From positions 1 to 5,119 of the forward strand of contig SLBU01000075.1 of the NCBI GenBank assembly GCA_007126175.1: DNA of 5,119 nucleotides. Direction: 5' to 3'. A model generated the notes under the pieces. It saw only the letters and a list, made by a program, of their open reading frames with translations, made no database searches and was not told where the DNA came from. The DNA is from Kiritimatiellia bacterium (GTDB lineage: Bacteria; Verrucomicrobiota; Kiritimatiellia; UBA8416). Both the position numbers and the translations under genes were made by a program. Below, piece after piece: positions 1 through 5,119 of this stretch. Every line of letters starts with the position of its first letter. Position 1 is the first letter of the stretch.

Positions 1-7
1 AAAGGAG
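1..7 (+). promoter_or_regulatory. Ribosome binding site of the dsbD-like gene
   Basis: AAAGGAG sits at the very start of the window. It is 6 bases upstream of the ATG at 14 but directly abuts the in-frame ATG at 8. The spacing therefore selects position 14 as the start. The promoter of this gene lies outside the window. Confidence 0.75.
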
Positions 8-13
8 ATGATC

Positions 14-1582
14 ATGCGACGCATTCTGGCAATTCTCACGGTGTTCCTGTTGGGGCTGTCCTCCGGGGTGGCATTTGATGCAGATCCCTTTGATGTTGCG
101 GTAACGTTGGATGGCGATGTTATCGCGATCGCCTTCGGTGTACCCGACAAGCACTATCTGTATGATCGCCATCTTGCGGTTGCGTCTGCGGGGGCTGAAC
201 TTGTCTTGCAGGAGAAGCCTGCACCCGTAACGGTGTTTGATGCATTCATGGACGCGGATATGGACGTATTCAAGACGGACTTCGTGCTGCAATATAGGGT
301 TGCGGCGATTTCCGATCCGGACTTTCAGGTCACGGTGCGCTATATGGGGTGCGACGATGAGGTCTGTTTCATGCCGCAGACACGCGTGTTTCATCCTGCC
401 CGCGAGACATTGGGGGATACGGGAGAAAATCCTGCCGCCGGTATAGGGGCAGTGGACGAATCGGATGGAGGAACCATATTTGACGCCTTTGCAATCAGGG
501 GAAGGGATGCCGGGTACCGGAATGTGGATGATTTTCTTGCGTTTGTGCAACGGGTCGAAGCGGGCGAAGGTCTGGCACCCAGCGGGATCGAGGCATTATT
601 TGCCGGCGGGGGCATCTGGATCGGACTGCTGGCAATTCTCCTGGGGGGGCTGGCCTTGAATTTGACGCCCTGCGTGTTGCCCATGATTCCGATCAATCTT
701 GCCATTATCGGGGCAGGATCCCAGGCTGGTTCACGGCTTCGGGGGTTCGGGCTGGGAGCCGTCTATGGTGTCGGCATTGCCCTGGTCTATGGCGTGTTGG
801 GCGTTTTTGTGGTGCTGTCGGGCGCACAGTTCGGGGCGCTGAATGCCAATCCGTGGTTTAATCTCGGTATTGCCCTGCTTTTCGTGTTGCTGGCCCTGGC
901 AATGTTCGATGTATTCCAGATTGACTTCTCGCGCTATCAGACCGTCGTTGGGCAGGATGCGAAACGTGGCACTGTATGGACGGCCTTTCTGTTTGGCGGG
1001 GTAGCGGCCTTGCTGGCGGGGGCCTGCGTGGCTCCGGTGGTGATTTCGGTTCTGGTATTAGCAACGGGGTTCTACCAGGATGGCTACACGCTGGCATTGC
1101 TTCTGCCGTTTGTGTTGGGGGTGGGGATGGCCTTGCCCTGGCCTTTTGCCGGGGCCGGACTCTCGTTCCTGCCCAAACCCGGCCGCTGGATGGAGCGCGT
1201 CAAGATGGGCTTTGGTGCACTTATTTTGATTGCGGCGTTGTATTACGGGCATCTCGGTGTCAATCTGCTGCGCTGGCAGCAGGCCCCGGCAGCACAAACC
1301 GCGGCGGCGGAAGACGACTTCTGGATGCACGATCCGGCGGCGGCGGTGGCCAAGGCCCAAGCGAGTGGCCAGGACTTGTTTGTGGACTTCTGGGCAACTT
1401 GGTGCAAGAACTGTTTGGCGATGGATCGTACCACGTTCCAGGACGAACGCGTCAAGGCGGCACTGGAGCCTTATGTGCGTTTGAAATTCCAAGCGGAGGA
1501 CCCTTCCGATCCGGAGACAAAACACGTGCTTGATCAACTTGGTGTGAAAGGGCTACCCTCCTATGTGATCCTTCGTCCATAA
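14..1582 (+). CDS. dsbD: DsbD-like thiol:disulfide interchange protein (cytochrome c biogenesis/periplasmic reductase), short C-terminus
   Basis: This is an inner-membrane electron carrier expected to take electrons from cytoplasmic thioredoxin and pass them to periplasmic disulfide partners. Numbering is from the ATG at 14 (522 aa). A signal peptide covers about residues 1-20 (MRRI, then a hydrophobic stretch ending SSGVA). A periplasmic DsbD-alpha-like domain runs to about residue 130, with the redox pair Cys113/Cys118 in a YMGCDDEVCFMP motif. The membrane domain spans about 200-418, with Cys220 in LTPCVLPMIP and Cys338 in GACVAP, matching the two conserved intramembrane cysteines of DsbD-beta. 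A C-terminal thioredoxin-like domain begins near 440 with WCKNC (Cys464, Cys467). All three cysteine pairs are present, so the cascade looks functional. The protein ends at GLPSYVILRP, straight after the strand bearing the cis-proline. The last strand and helix usual in DsbD-gamma are absent. The next gene starts 32 bases later, probably in the same operon. Family assignment is firm; the exact partners are unknown. Confidence 0.93.
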   Translation: MRRILAILTVFLLGLSSGVAFDADPFDVAVTLDGDVIAIAFGVPDKHYLYDRHLAVASAGAELVLQEKPAPVTVFDAFMDADMDVFKTDFVLQYRVAAISDPDFQVTVRYMGCDDEVCFMPQTRVFHPARETLGDTGENPAAGIGAVDESDGGTIFDAFAIRGRDAGYRNVDDFLAFVQRVEAGEGLAPSGIEALFAGGGIWIGLLAILLGGLALNLTPCVLPMIPINLAIIGAGSQAGSRLRGFGLGAVYGVGIALVYGVLGVFVVLSGAQFGALNANPWFNLGIALLFVLLALAMFDVFQIDFSRYQTVVGQDAKRGTVWTAFLFGGVAALLAGACVAPVVISVLVLATGFYQDGYTLALLLPFVLGVGMALPWPFAGAGLSFLPKPGRWMERVKMGFGALILIAALYYGHLGVNLLRWQQAPAAQTAAAEDDFWMHDPAAAVAKAQASGQDLFVDFWATWCKNCLAMDRTTFQDERVKAALEPYVRLKFQAEDPSDPETKHVLDQLGVKGLPSYVILRP

Positions 1583-1614
1583 GGACAAAACCGCATCAGC
1601 TAGGTGGCCGCATC

Positions 1615-2397
1615 ATGGCAGTAGAAAAAGAACAAGAAGACATTATCCGATTCGAGGGCGTGAAAAAGGCCTTTGGGGCTGGGTGCGTACTGGACGGCGT
1701 CGATTTTACGGTTCACCGCGGGGAAACCTTTGCGTTGGTGGGGCCCTCGGGCACAGGCAAAAGTGTGACCCTCAAGCATATGGTGCGGCTTTTGACCCCG
1801 GATGATGGAAATGTGTTTGTGGGCGATGTGATTGTGAATCAATCCTCCGGACATGCGCTGGAAAAAGTGCGTGATCGGTTCGGATATCTTTTCCAGGGGG
1901 GCGCCTTACTGGCGTGGATGAGCGTGGCCGAGAATATTGCCCTGCCGTTGCTGGAAAAGACGCAACTGACGCAGGCGGAAATCGACCATCGCGTGGCCGA
2001 AGTGCTTGATATGGTGGGCATGGCCCACGACGGCGACAAACGCCCATCCGAAATTTCGGGGGGGATGAAGAAGCGCGCCGGGCTGGCCCGCGCGATTGTC
2101 ACGAATCCGGATATTGTGCTGTACGACGAACCTACCTCCGGTCTGGATCCGGTGACCTCGCGCACGATTGACAGTTTGATTGACCGATTGCGAGAGGAAA
2201 CGCAGATTACCAGTGTGGTGGTTACGCATGATCTGCATAGCGCCTTGGCGATTGCACACCGCATCGCCGTGTTGCAGGATGGGAAGATTATCGAGATTTC
2301 CACTCCGGCAGAATTTGTGGAGAGCCGTAACGAGCAGGTGGTGCGGTTTCTGGAATCGCAGTATATCACGAAACGTGGAGCGTGGGAGGATGCGTGA
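1615..2397 (+). CDS. mlaF: MlaF-type ABC transporter ATP-binding protein (phospholipid/organic solvent transport)
   Basis: This is the cytoplasmic ATPase subunit of an MCE/Mla-type transporter that moves phospholipids between inner and outer membranes. All ABC motifs are readable in the 260-aa product: Walker A GPSGTGKS at 43-50, Q-loop Gln94 in YLFQGGALLAWMSVAENIALPL (residues 91-112), signature SGGMKKRAGLARA from 148, Walker B DIVLYDE at 166-172, D-loop SGLDP at 175-179, and switch His205 in VVVTHD. The FQ-GALL and SGGMKKRAGLARA wording is typical of the MlaF/Ttg2A subfamily rather than of importers for sugars or amino acids. The start is supported by AGGTGG at 1602-1607, 7 bases upstream of the ATG. 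The stop overlaps the start of the following MCE gene. No permease (MlaE) or STAS protein (MlaB) is visible in the window, so the complex must be completed by genes elsewhere. Confidence 0.93.
   Translation: MAVEKEQEDIIRFEGVKKAFGAGCVLDGVDFTVHRGETFALVGPSGTGKSVTLKHMVRLLTPDDGNVFVGDVIVNQSSGHALEKVRDRFGYLFQGGALLAWMSVAENIALPLLEKTQLTQAEIDHRVAEVLDMVGMAHDGDKRPSEISGGMKKRAGLARAIVTNPDIVLYDEPTSGLDPVTSRTIDSLIDRLREETQITSVVVTHDLHSALAIAHRIAVLQDGKIIEISTPAEFVESRNEQVVRFLESQYITKRGAWEDA
2384..2390 (+). promoter_or_regulatory. Ribosome binding site and GTGA coupling at the MCE gene start
   Basis: GGGAGGA lies inside the last codons of the ATPase gene, 3 bases before a GTG at 2394. That GTG overlaps the ATPase stop (GTG 2394-2396, TGA 2395-2397). 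This four-base overlap is a classic translational-coupling arrangement. The spacing is short. A second possible start is the ATG at 2427, with GGGAG at 2416-2420 six bases upstream, which would shorten the protein by 11 residues. Confidence 0.6.
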
Positions 2398-3302
2398 AAA
2401 AAGATTGGCGTGAACGGGAGTTGACGATGGAGATCATCGTCGGGGCATTTCTAGTGATGATTTTTCTGGGACTTGGGTATTTTACCATCATCCTTTCGAA
2501 GGAAAACCTGTTTCAGGAAAAGTATGAGATGAAGGTCAGCTTTTCGGATGTAAATGGTTTACGCGTGGGAGATAATGTTTTTCTACGCGGTATGCCTGTG
2601 GGTAAGGTGCGCGATTTGCGGTTGGATTGTGAGGCGGCATGCCAAGGCGTCTGCGTGACGTTGAACCTCGATATGCCGTTGCAGTTGCGCGAAGGGTATG
2701 CATTTCGGATCGTCATGACTTCGCTACTCGGGGGCCAGCAACTACAAATTCACGAGGGCAAGCCTGATGGGGCGATTCTGGATAAGGAGATTTACAGGGG
2801 GGCCGATCCCTATGATCTGATGGGCCATGCCGCCGAAATCGTGGCCGTGGCCCGCCAAGAAATTATCGAAGGCGATGTGTTCGGGCGGATCCGTAGTGTA
2901 ACGGAACAAATCGATGAGATGGTCACCCGTGTGAACGCCGGCCAAGGAATGCTCGGAAAGCTTCTCTCGGATGACGATACCTTGTACAACGATCTTGCGG
3001 CTGCGGCTGCGGGTATCCGGAAAATTACCGATAGTCTTTCGGCGGGCGAGGGACTTGCGGGCCGGTTGCTTTCGGGGGATGCTGGGACGATCCTGGAGGA
3101 CCTCGAGGCCACTATGAAATCGTTGCGTACGGTCGCGGAAAAAGTCGAACGCGGCGAGGGTACCATCGGGCGCTTACTCGCCGATGATGCCGTCTACGAG
3201 GAGATCGAAGCAACGATTCAGGAAATTCGTGCGGCGGTAGACGATTTTCGCGAGACCGCACCGATTACCACCTTCAGCAGTATCTTCTTCGGTGCGTTTT
3301 AA
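2394..3302 (+). CDS. mlaD: MlaD-like MCE-domain phospholipid transport protein
   Basis: This is the substrate-binding subunit of an MCE/Mla transporter, anchored in the inner membrane and exposed to the periplasm, where MCE domains form lipid-conducting hexameric rings. Numbering is from the GTG at 2394 (302 aa). There is a short charged cytoplasmic start, one transmembrane helix at about 13-34 (EIIVGAF then a hydrophobic run), and an MCE domain at about 43-122 containing SFSDVNGLRVGDNVFLRGMPVGKV and ending in LLGGQQLQIHEG. A helical region with about 35-residue repeats fills 160-288. The protein ends in the hydrophobic tail ITTFSSIFFGAF. The length and single MCE domain resemble MlaD-type proteins of non-enteric bacteria, which carry a longer helical C-terminus than E. 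coli MlaD. It is translationally coupled to the MlaF gene. An odd feature is the three cysteines Cys79, Cys83 and Cys87, spaced C-x3-C-x3-C inside the MCE domain. Function follows from the family and from the adjacent ATPase; the transport direction cannot be told. Confidence 0.9.
   Translation: MKKDWRERELTMEIIVGAFLVMIFLGLGYFTIILSKENLFQEKYEMKVSFSDVNGLRVGDNVFLRGMPVGKVRDLRLDCEAACQGVCVTLNLDMPLQLREGYAFRIVMTSLLGGQQLQIHEGKPDGAILDKEIYRGADPYDLMGHAAEIVAVARQEIIEGDVFGRIRSVTEQIDEMVTRVNAGQGMLGKLLSDDDTLYNDLAAAAAGIRKITDSLSAGEGLAGRLLSGDAGTILEDLEATMKSLRTVAEKVERGEGTIGRLLADDAVYEEIEATIQEIRAAVDDFRETAPITTFSSIFFGAF
2940..3257 (+). repeat. Three degenerate ~35-codon repeats in the MCE protein C-terminal half
   Basis: The translated segment contains three consecutive units starting at Gly183, Gly218 and Gly254 of the MCE protein (offsets 35 and 36). 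Each opens with a G-x-G-x-x-G-[KR]-LL-x-x-D pattern (GQGMLGKLLSDD, GEGLAGRLLSGD, GEGTIGRLLADD) and continues with an amphipathic helix (LYNDL..., ILEDL..., VYEEI...). The DNA copies are clearly diverged, so this is an old protein-level duplication, not a fresh tandem repeat. G-x-G-T-[LI]-G-[KR]-LL motifs recur in the C-terminal regions of many MCE proteins. Here they probably build periodic helical hairpins. Confidence 0.8.
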
Positions 3303-3321
3303 CTCGTCAAATCTCGTGTAA

Positions 3322-3330
3322 TGCTACAAT
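3322..3330 (+). promoter_or_regulatory. Possible extended -10 promoter upstream of the omptin gene
   Basis: TGCTACAAT in the 64-base gap fits an extended -10 element: TG, one base, then TACAAT, which matches five of six bases of TATAAT. A good -35 is not seen; the best upstream candidate (TTTAAC at 3298-3303) is weak and too far away at 21 bases. Transcription would begin near 3336-3338, giving a leader of about 30 bases. This would let the protease be expressed separately from the transport genes. The call rests on one short match. Confidence 0.3.
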
Positions 3331-3353
3331 ATTACCCGACTTGATCGTGATCG

Positions 3354-3359
3354 AAGGGA
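3354..3359 (+). promoter_or_regulatory. Ribosome binding site of the omptin gene
   Basis: AAGGGA lies 7 bases upstream of the ATG at 3367 but only 1 base upstream of the in-frame ATG at 3361. The spacing favours 3367, which also removes an N-terminal Met-Cys ahead of the signal peptide. Confidence 0.65.
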
Positions 3360-3366
3360 CATGTGC

Positions 3367-4338
3367 ATGGACGCAAAAGCTTGGGTGGGGGGGATGGGCA
3401 ATCTGCTGCTGGTATTGTGGGGATGGGCTCCCCATGTTTGGGCGCAAGCGGACGAGCCAGGGGCAATTCCCGCGGAGCAGGTCCTGGCAGAAGGGCAAGA
3501 CTACCGCCTCATGCTGGAAGGGGGTATGCGCTGGCAGCAGGGAACCGCCCGGGAAATTGTATACACGGGCTCTTTGGTGCTCAGTGATCTAACCTGGGAT
3601 ATCAAGGATCTGTTGTTTGTGGGAGCCACCCTGCAATTGGATGTGTGGCAGCAACTTGCCCTAGGCGTCAGCTACTGGGAGGCTGTCACGGAAGGCAACG
3701 GGGGGATGACGGACTACGACTACTTTATTCCCGGTATCTGGACCGACTTTTCGGATGGACCTGTGGATATCAACCGTGCGAATATGCTGGATGTGTACGC
3801 GGAGTGGGCCTTCGCTCTGCCGCGTGCGGCGCACTTGCGCCTGATTGGGGGATATCGGCGCTTATACTGGGATTGGTCCCAATATGGAGGATCCTTCATT
3901 TATTCCGAGGATGGCTTCCGCGATTTCCGGGGCGATTTTCCGGCGGATCAAAATGGGATTAACTATGAGCAGACGTTTCATATTCCCTATGTCGGGCTGG
4001 GGCTACGCACCCGCTGGCGCGGATGGAACTTTAGCACCTATGTGCAGTATAGTGCGGTTGCCTGGGCCGAAGCATTGGATGAGCATGTCTTGCGCGAGCT
4101 TTTGTTCGAGGACAGCTTTCAGGATGTAAAGTATTACGCGGCAGGCGTATCGCTCGCGTATCGTCTGGGCCCCCGCTGGCATGTGGGTGGCGCGTGGGAC
4201 TGGCATGATATACCCGAGGCGCGCGGGGATACCCGGATTACCGATCAGGTTACCGGTACAGCGGAAACGATCCGGGACGCGGGCGGCATCGCCAATCGCG
4301 CCTGGAGTCTCTCACTTTCGAGTGGAATATATTTTTGA
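3367..4338 (+). CDS. Omptin-family outer membrane protease (OmpT/Pla-like)
   Basis: This is a predicted surface-exposed endopeptidase embedded in the outer membrane as a ten-stranded beta-barrel. Numbering is from the ATG at 3367 (323 aa; the OmpT precursor is 317). A signal peptide ends at about Ala26 (HVWA, then QADEP). The whole mature part can be aligned by eye with OmpT. GGMTDYDYF carries Asp116/Asp118 for the catalytic Asp83/Asp85. WTDFS carries Asp127 and Ser129 for Asp97/Ser99. GGSFIYSEDGFRDFRGDFP matches GGSYIYSSEEGFRDDIGSFP. INYEQTFHIPYVGL matches IGYKQRFKMPYIGL. LDEH carries Asp238 and His240 for Asp210/His212. The C-terminus SSGIYF ends in Phe, as expected for barrel insertion by BAM. 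Glu63 matches S1-pocket Glu27, but Ala236 stands where OmpT has Asp208. Two of the three clustered lipid A-contact residues (OmpT Tyr134, Glu136, Arg138) are changed: here Tyr163, Arg165, Tyr167. Family and catalytic competence are well supported. Substrate specificity is not predictable, so no specific gene symbol is given. Confidence 0.92.
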   Translation: MDAKAWVGGMGNLLLVLWGWAPHVWAQADEPGAIPAEQVLAEGQDYRLMLEGGMRWQQGTAREIVYTGSLVLSDLTWDIKDLLFVGATLQLDVWQQLALGVSYWEAVTEGNGGMTDYDYFIPGIWTDFSDGPVDINRANMLDVYAEWAFALPRAAHLRLIGGYRRLYWDWSQYGGSFIYSEDGFRDFRGDFPADQNGINYEQTFHIPYVGLGLRTRWRGWNFSTYVQYSAVAWAEALDEHVLRELLFEDSFQDVKYYAAGVSLAYRLGPRWHVGGAWDWHDIPEARGDTRITDQVTGTAETIRDAGGIANRAWSLSLSSGIYF

Positions 4339-4363
4339 TTTTGTGTAATAGATGGGTGTTGCG

Positions 4364-4369
4364 AAGGAG
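4364..4369 (+). promoter_or_regulatory. Ribosome binding site of the trpB2 gene
   Basis: AAGGAG lies 8 bases upstream of the ATG at 4378, a strong and well-spaced site that fixes the start of the last gene. The 39-base gap from the omptin stop contains no hairpin followed by a T-run, so read-through from the omptin gene is plausible. Confidence 0.75.
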
Positions 4370-4377
4370 TACGAAGC

Positions 4378-5119
4378 ATGCGCGATTGGATCAAGGTAAC
4401 GTTGAACGAGGATGAACTACCACGGCAGTGGTATAACCTGAATGCTGACTTTCCGAAACCGATGCCGCCGCCGGTGGATCGCGATGGCAATCCGATCGGC
4501 CCGGATGCATTGGCGCCGGTTTTCCCGATGAACATCATCGAGCAGGAGATGTGCACGGATCGCTGGGTCGACATTCCGGAGCAAGTGCTCGGTATCTACA
4601 AGATGTGGCGTCCGACGCCCCTGTACCGCGCCCGGCGGCTGGAGGCTGCCTTGGGCACCCCCGCCAAGATTTACTATAAGAACGAAGGCGTATCGCCAGC
4701 GGGCAGTCATAAGCCCAATAGCGCTGTGGCGCAAGCCTACTACAACAAACAGTTCGGCATAAAACGCCTCACCACCGAAACGGGTGCCGGGCAGTGGGGC
4801 AGTGCTTTATCGTTTGCAACGCAGTTAATCGGTCTGGAGTGCAAGATTTTCATGGTGCGGATCAGCTTCACGCAAAAACCCTTTCGTAAGGTTATGATGC
4901 GTGTCTGGGGGGGCGATTGTGTTGCCAGCCCGAGTCAGGAGACCGAGATTGGTCGCCGTATACTGGAAGAGGATCCCGATACACCCGGCAGCCTCGGAAT
5001 TGCGATCAGCGAGGCCTTGGAGCAGGCTGTACAGCGCGAGGATACCCGCTACTCGCTCGGGAGCGTGCTCAATCATGTCATGCTGCACCAGAGCATCATC
5101 GGTCTCGAGGCCAAAAAGC
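4378..5119 (+). CDS. trpB: Tryptophan synthase beta chain, TrpB2 type (partial, 3' end beyond window)
   Basis: This is a cytoplasmic pyridoxal-phosphate enzyme that condenses indole with L-serine to give L-tryptophan. The visible 247 codons stay open to the window edge; TrpB2 proteins are usually about 430-460 aa, so a little over half is present. The N-terminus ([18 protein letters not shown], later [13 protein letters not shown]) is the extended one typical of TrpB2 and absent from classical TrpB1. [13 protein letters not shown] at 77-89 opens the PLP fold. Lys112 in [11 protein letters not shown] is the expected PLP-binding lysine. Glu134 in TETGAGQWG is the catalytic glutamate, and the Trp in GQWG (classical enzymes have GQHG) again marks TrpB2. 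[10 protein letters not shown] and [21 protein letters not shown] continue the family pattern. No trpA or other trp gene is visible. TrpB2 enzymes encoded apart from trpA have been proposed to salvage free indole. Regulation is not evident; there is no room for a leader attenuator. Confidence 0.95.
   Translation, partial: MRDWIKVTLNEDELPRQWYNLNADFPKPMPPPVDRDGNPIGPDALAPVFPMNIIEQEMCTDRWVDIPEQVLGIYKMWRPTPLYRARRLEAALGTPAKIYYKNEGVSPAGSHKPNSAVAQAYYNKQFGIKRLTTETGAGQWGSALSFATQLIGLECKIFMVRISFTQKPFRKVMMRVWGGDCVASPSQETEIGRRILEEDPDTPGSLGIAISEALEQAVQREDTRYSLGSVLNHVMLHQSIIGLEAKK

Noticed and set aside
976..1533. Forward open frame of 185 codons inside the dsbD-like gene
   Set aside because: It overlaps the membrane and thioredoxin parts of DsbD in another frame, is Gly/Arg-rich low-complexity translation, and shows no domain.
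1058..1537. Reverse-strand open frame of 159 codons opposite dsbD
   Set aside because: It is a shadow of the real gene with no motif and an atypical Arg/His/Gln-rich composition.
1580..1660. Possible frameshift cutting off the DsbD C-terminus
   Set aside because: Reading the two other frames past the stop gives Lys/Arg/His-rich sequence without the expected last strand or helix of a thioredoxin fold, and the next gene begins 32 bases later.
1839..2369. Long reverse-strand open frame (176 codons) opposite the mlaF gene
   Set aside because: It lies wholly antisense to a gene with every ABC motif intact, has no recognisable domain, and is composed as expected for the complement of a GC-rich coding frame.
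2382..2393. Upstream GTG at 2382 as start of the MCE gene
   Set aside because: It has no ribosome binding site at suitable distance; the GTG at 2394 overlaps the preceding stop in a GTGA and has GGGAGGA just upstream.
3336..3358. Possible hairpin terminator around CTTGATCGTGATCGAAG
   Set aside because: The inverted repeat is imperfect, would need a loop of two bases, and is not followed by a T-run.
4344..4349. TGTAAT as a -10 element ahead of trpB2
   Set aside because: It matches five of six bases but has no acceptable -35 at 16-18 bases, and the AT-rich gap makes chance matches likely.

Overview
The window is a compact, all-forward-strand stretch of a Gram-negative (double-membrane) bacterial chromosome. 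Five genes fill it almost completely, and the longest gap is 64 bases. The envelope content (a DsbD-type membrane reductase, Mla/MCE lipid-transport subunits and an outer-membrane beta-barrel protease) requires an inner membrane, a periplasm and an outer membrane. The exact phylum cannot be fixed from sequence alone. The form of the MCE protein and the TrpB2-type synthase would fit a non-proteobacterial diderm such as the PVC group (Verrucomicrobiota/Kiritimatiellota-like), but that is a low-confidence inference. I saw no rRNA, tRNA, CRISPR array, insertion sequence or phage gene.

Layout: (1) 14-1582, a DsbD-like thiol:disulfide transporter with all three expected cysteine pairs but a C-terminal thioredoxin domain that stops early. 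(2) 1615-2397, an MlaF-type ABC ATPase. (3) 2394-3302, an MlaD-type MCE protein whose GTG start overlaps the MlaF stop in a GTGA, indicating translational coupling. (4) 3367-4338, a secreted outer-membrane protein that I identify as an omptin-family protease from residue-level similarity to OmpT, including the Asp-x-Asp and Asp-Glu-His catalytic residues. (5) 4378 to the window end, the first 247 codons of a TrpB2-type tryptophan synthase beta chain, cut by the window edge.

How they fit together: genes 1-3 look like one transcription unit for envelope maintenance. MlaF supplies ATP hydrolysis and MlaD the periplasmic lipid-binding module of a phospholipid transporter between the membranes. 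The permease (MlaE) is not in the window and may lie just upstream. DsbD brings reducing equivalents into the periplasm, and the neighbouring MCE protein has an unusual C-x3-C-x3-C cluster on its periplasmic side that could be a client. A possible extended -10 promoter precedes the omptin gene. The trpB gene follows it by 39 bases with no visible terminator, so the last two genes may share a transcript although their roles are unrelated.

The most noteworthy item is the omptin. Its catalytic set is complete, but its presumed S1 pocket and lipid A-binding residues differ from OmpT.
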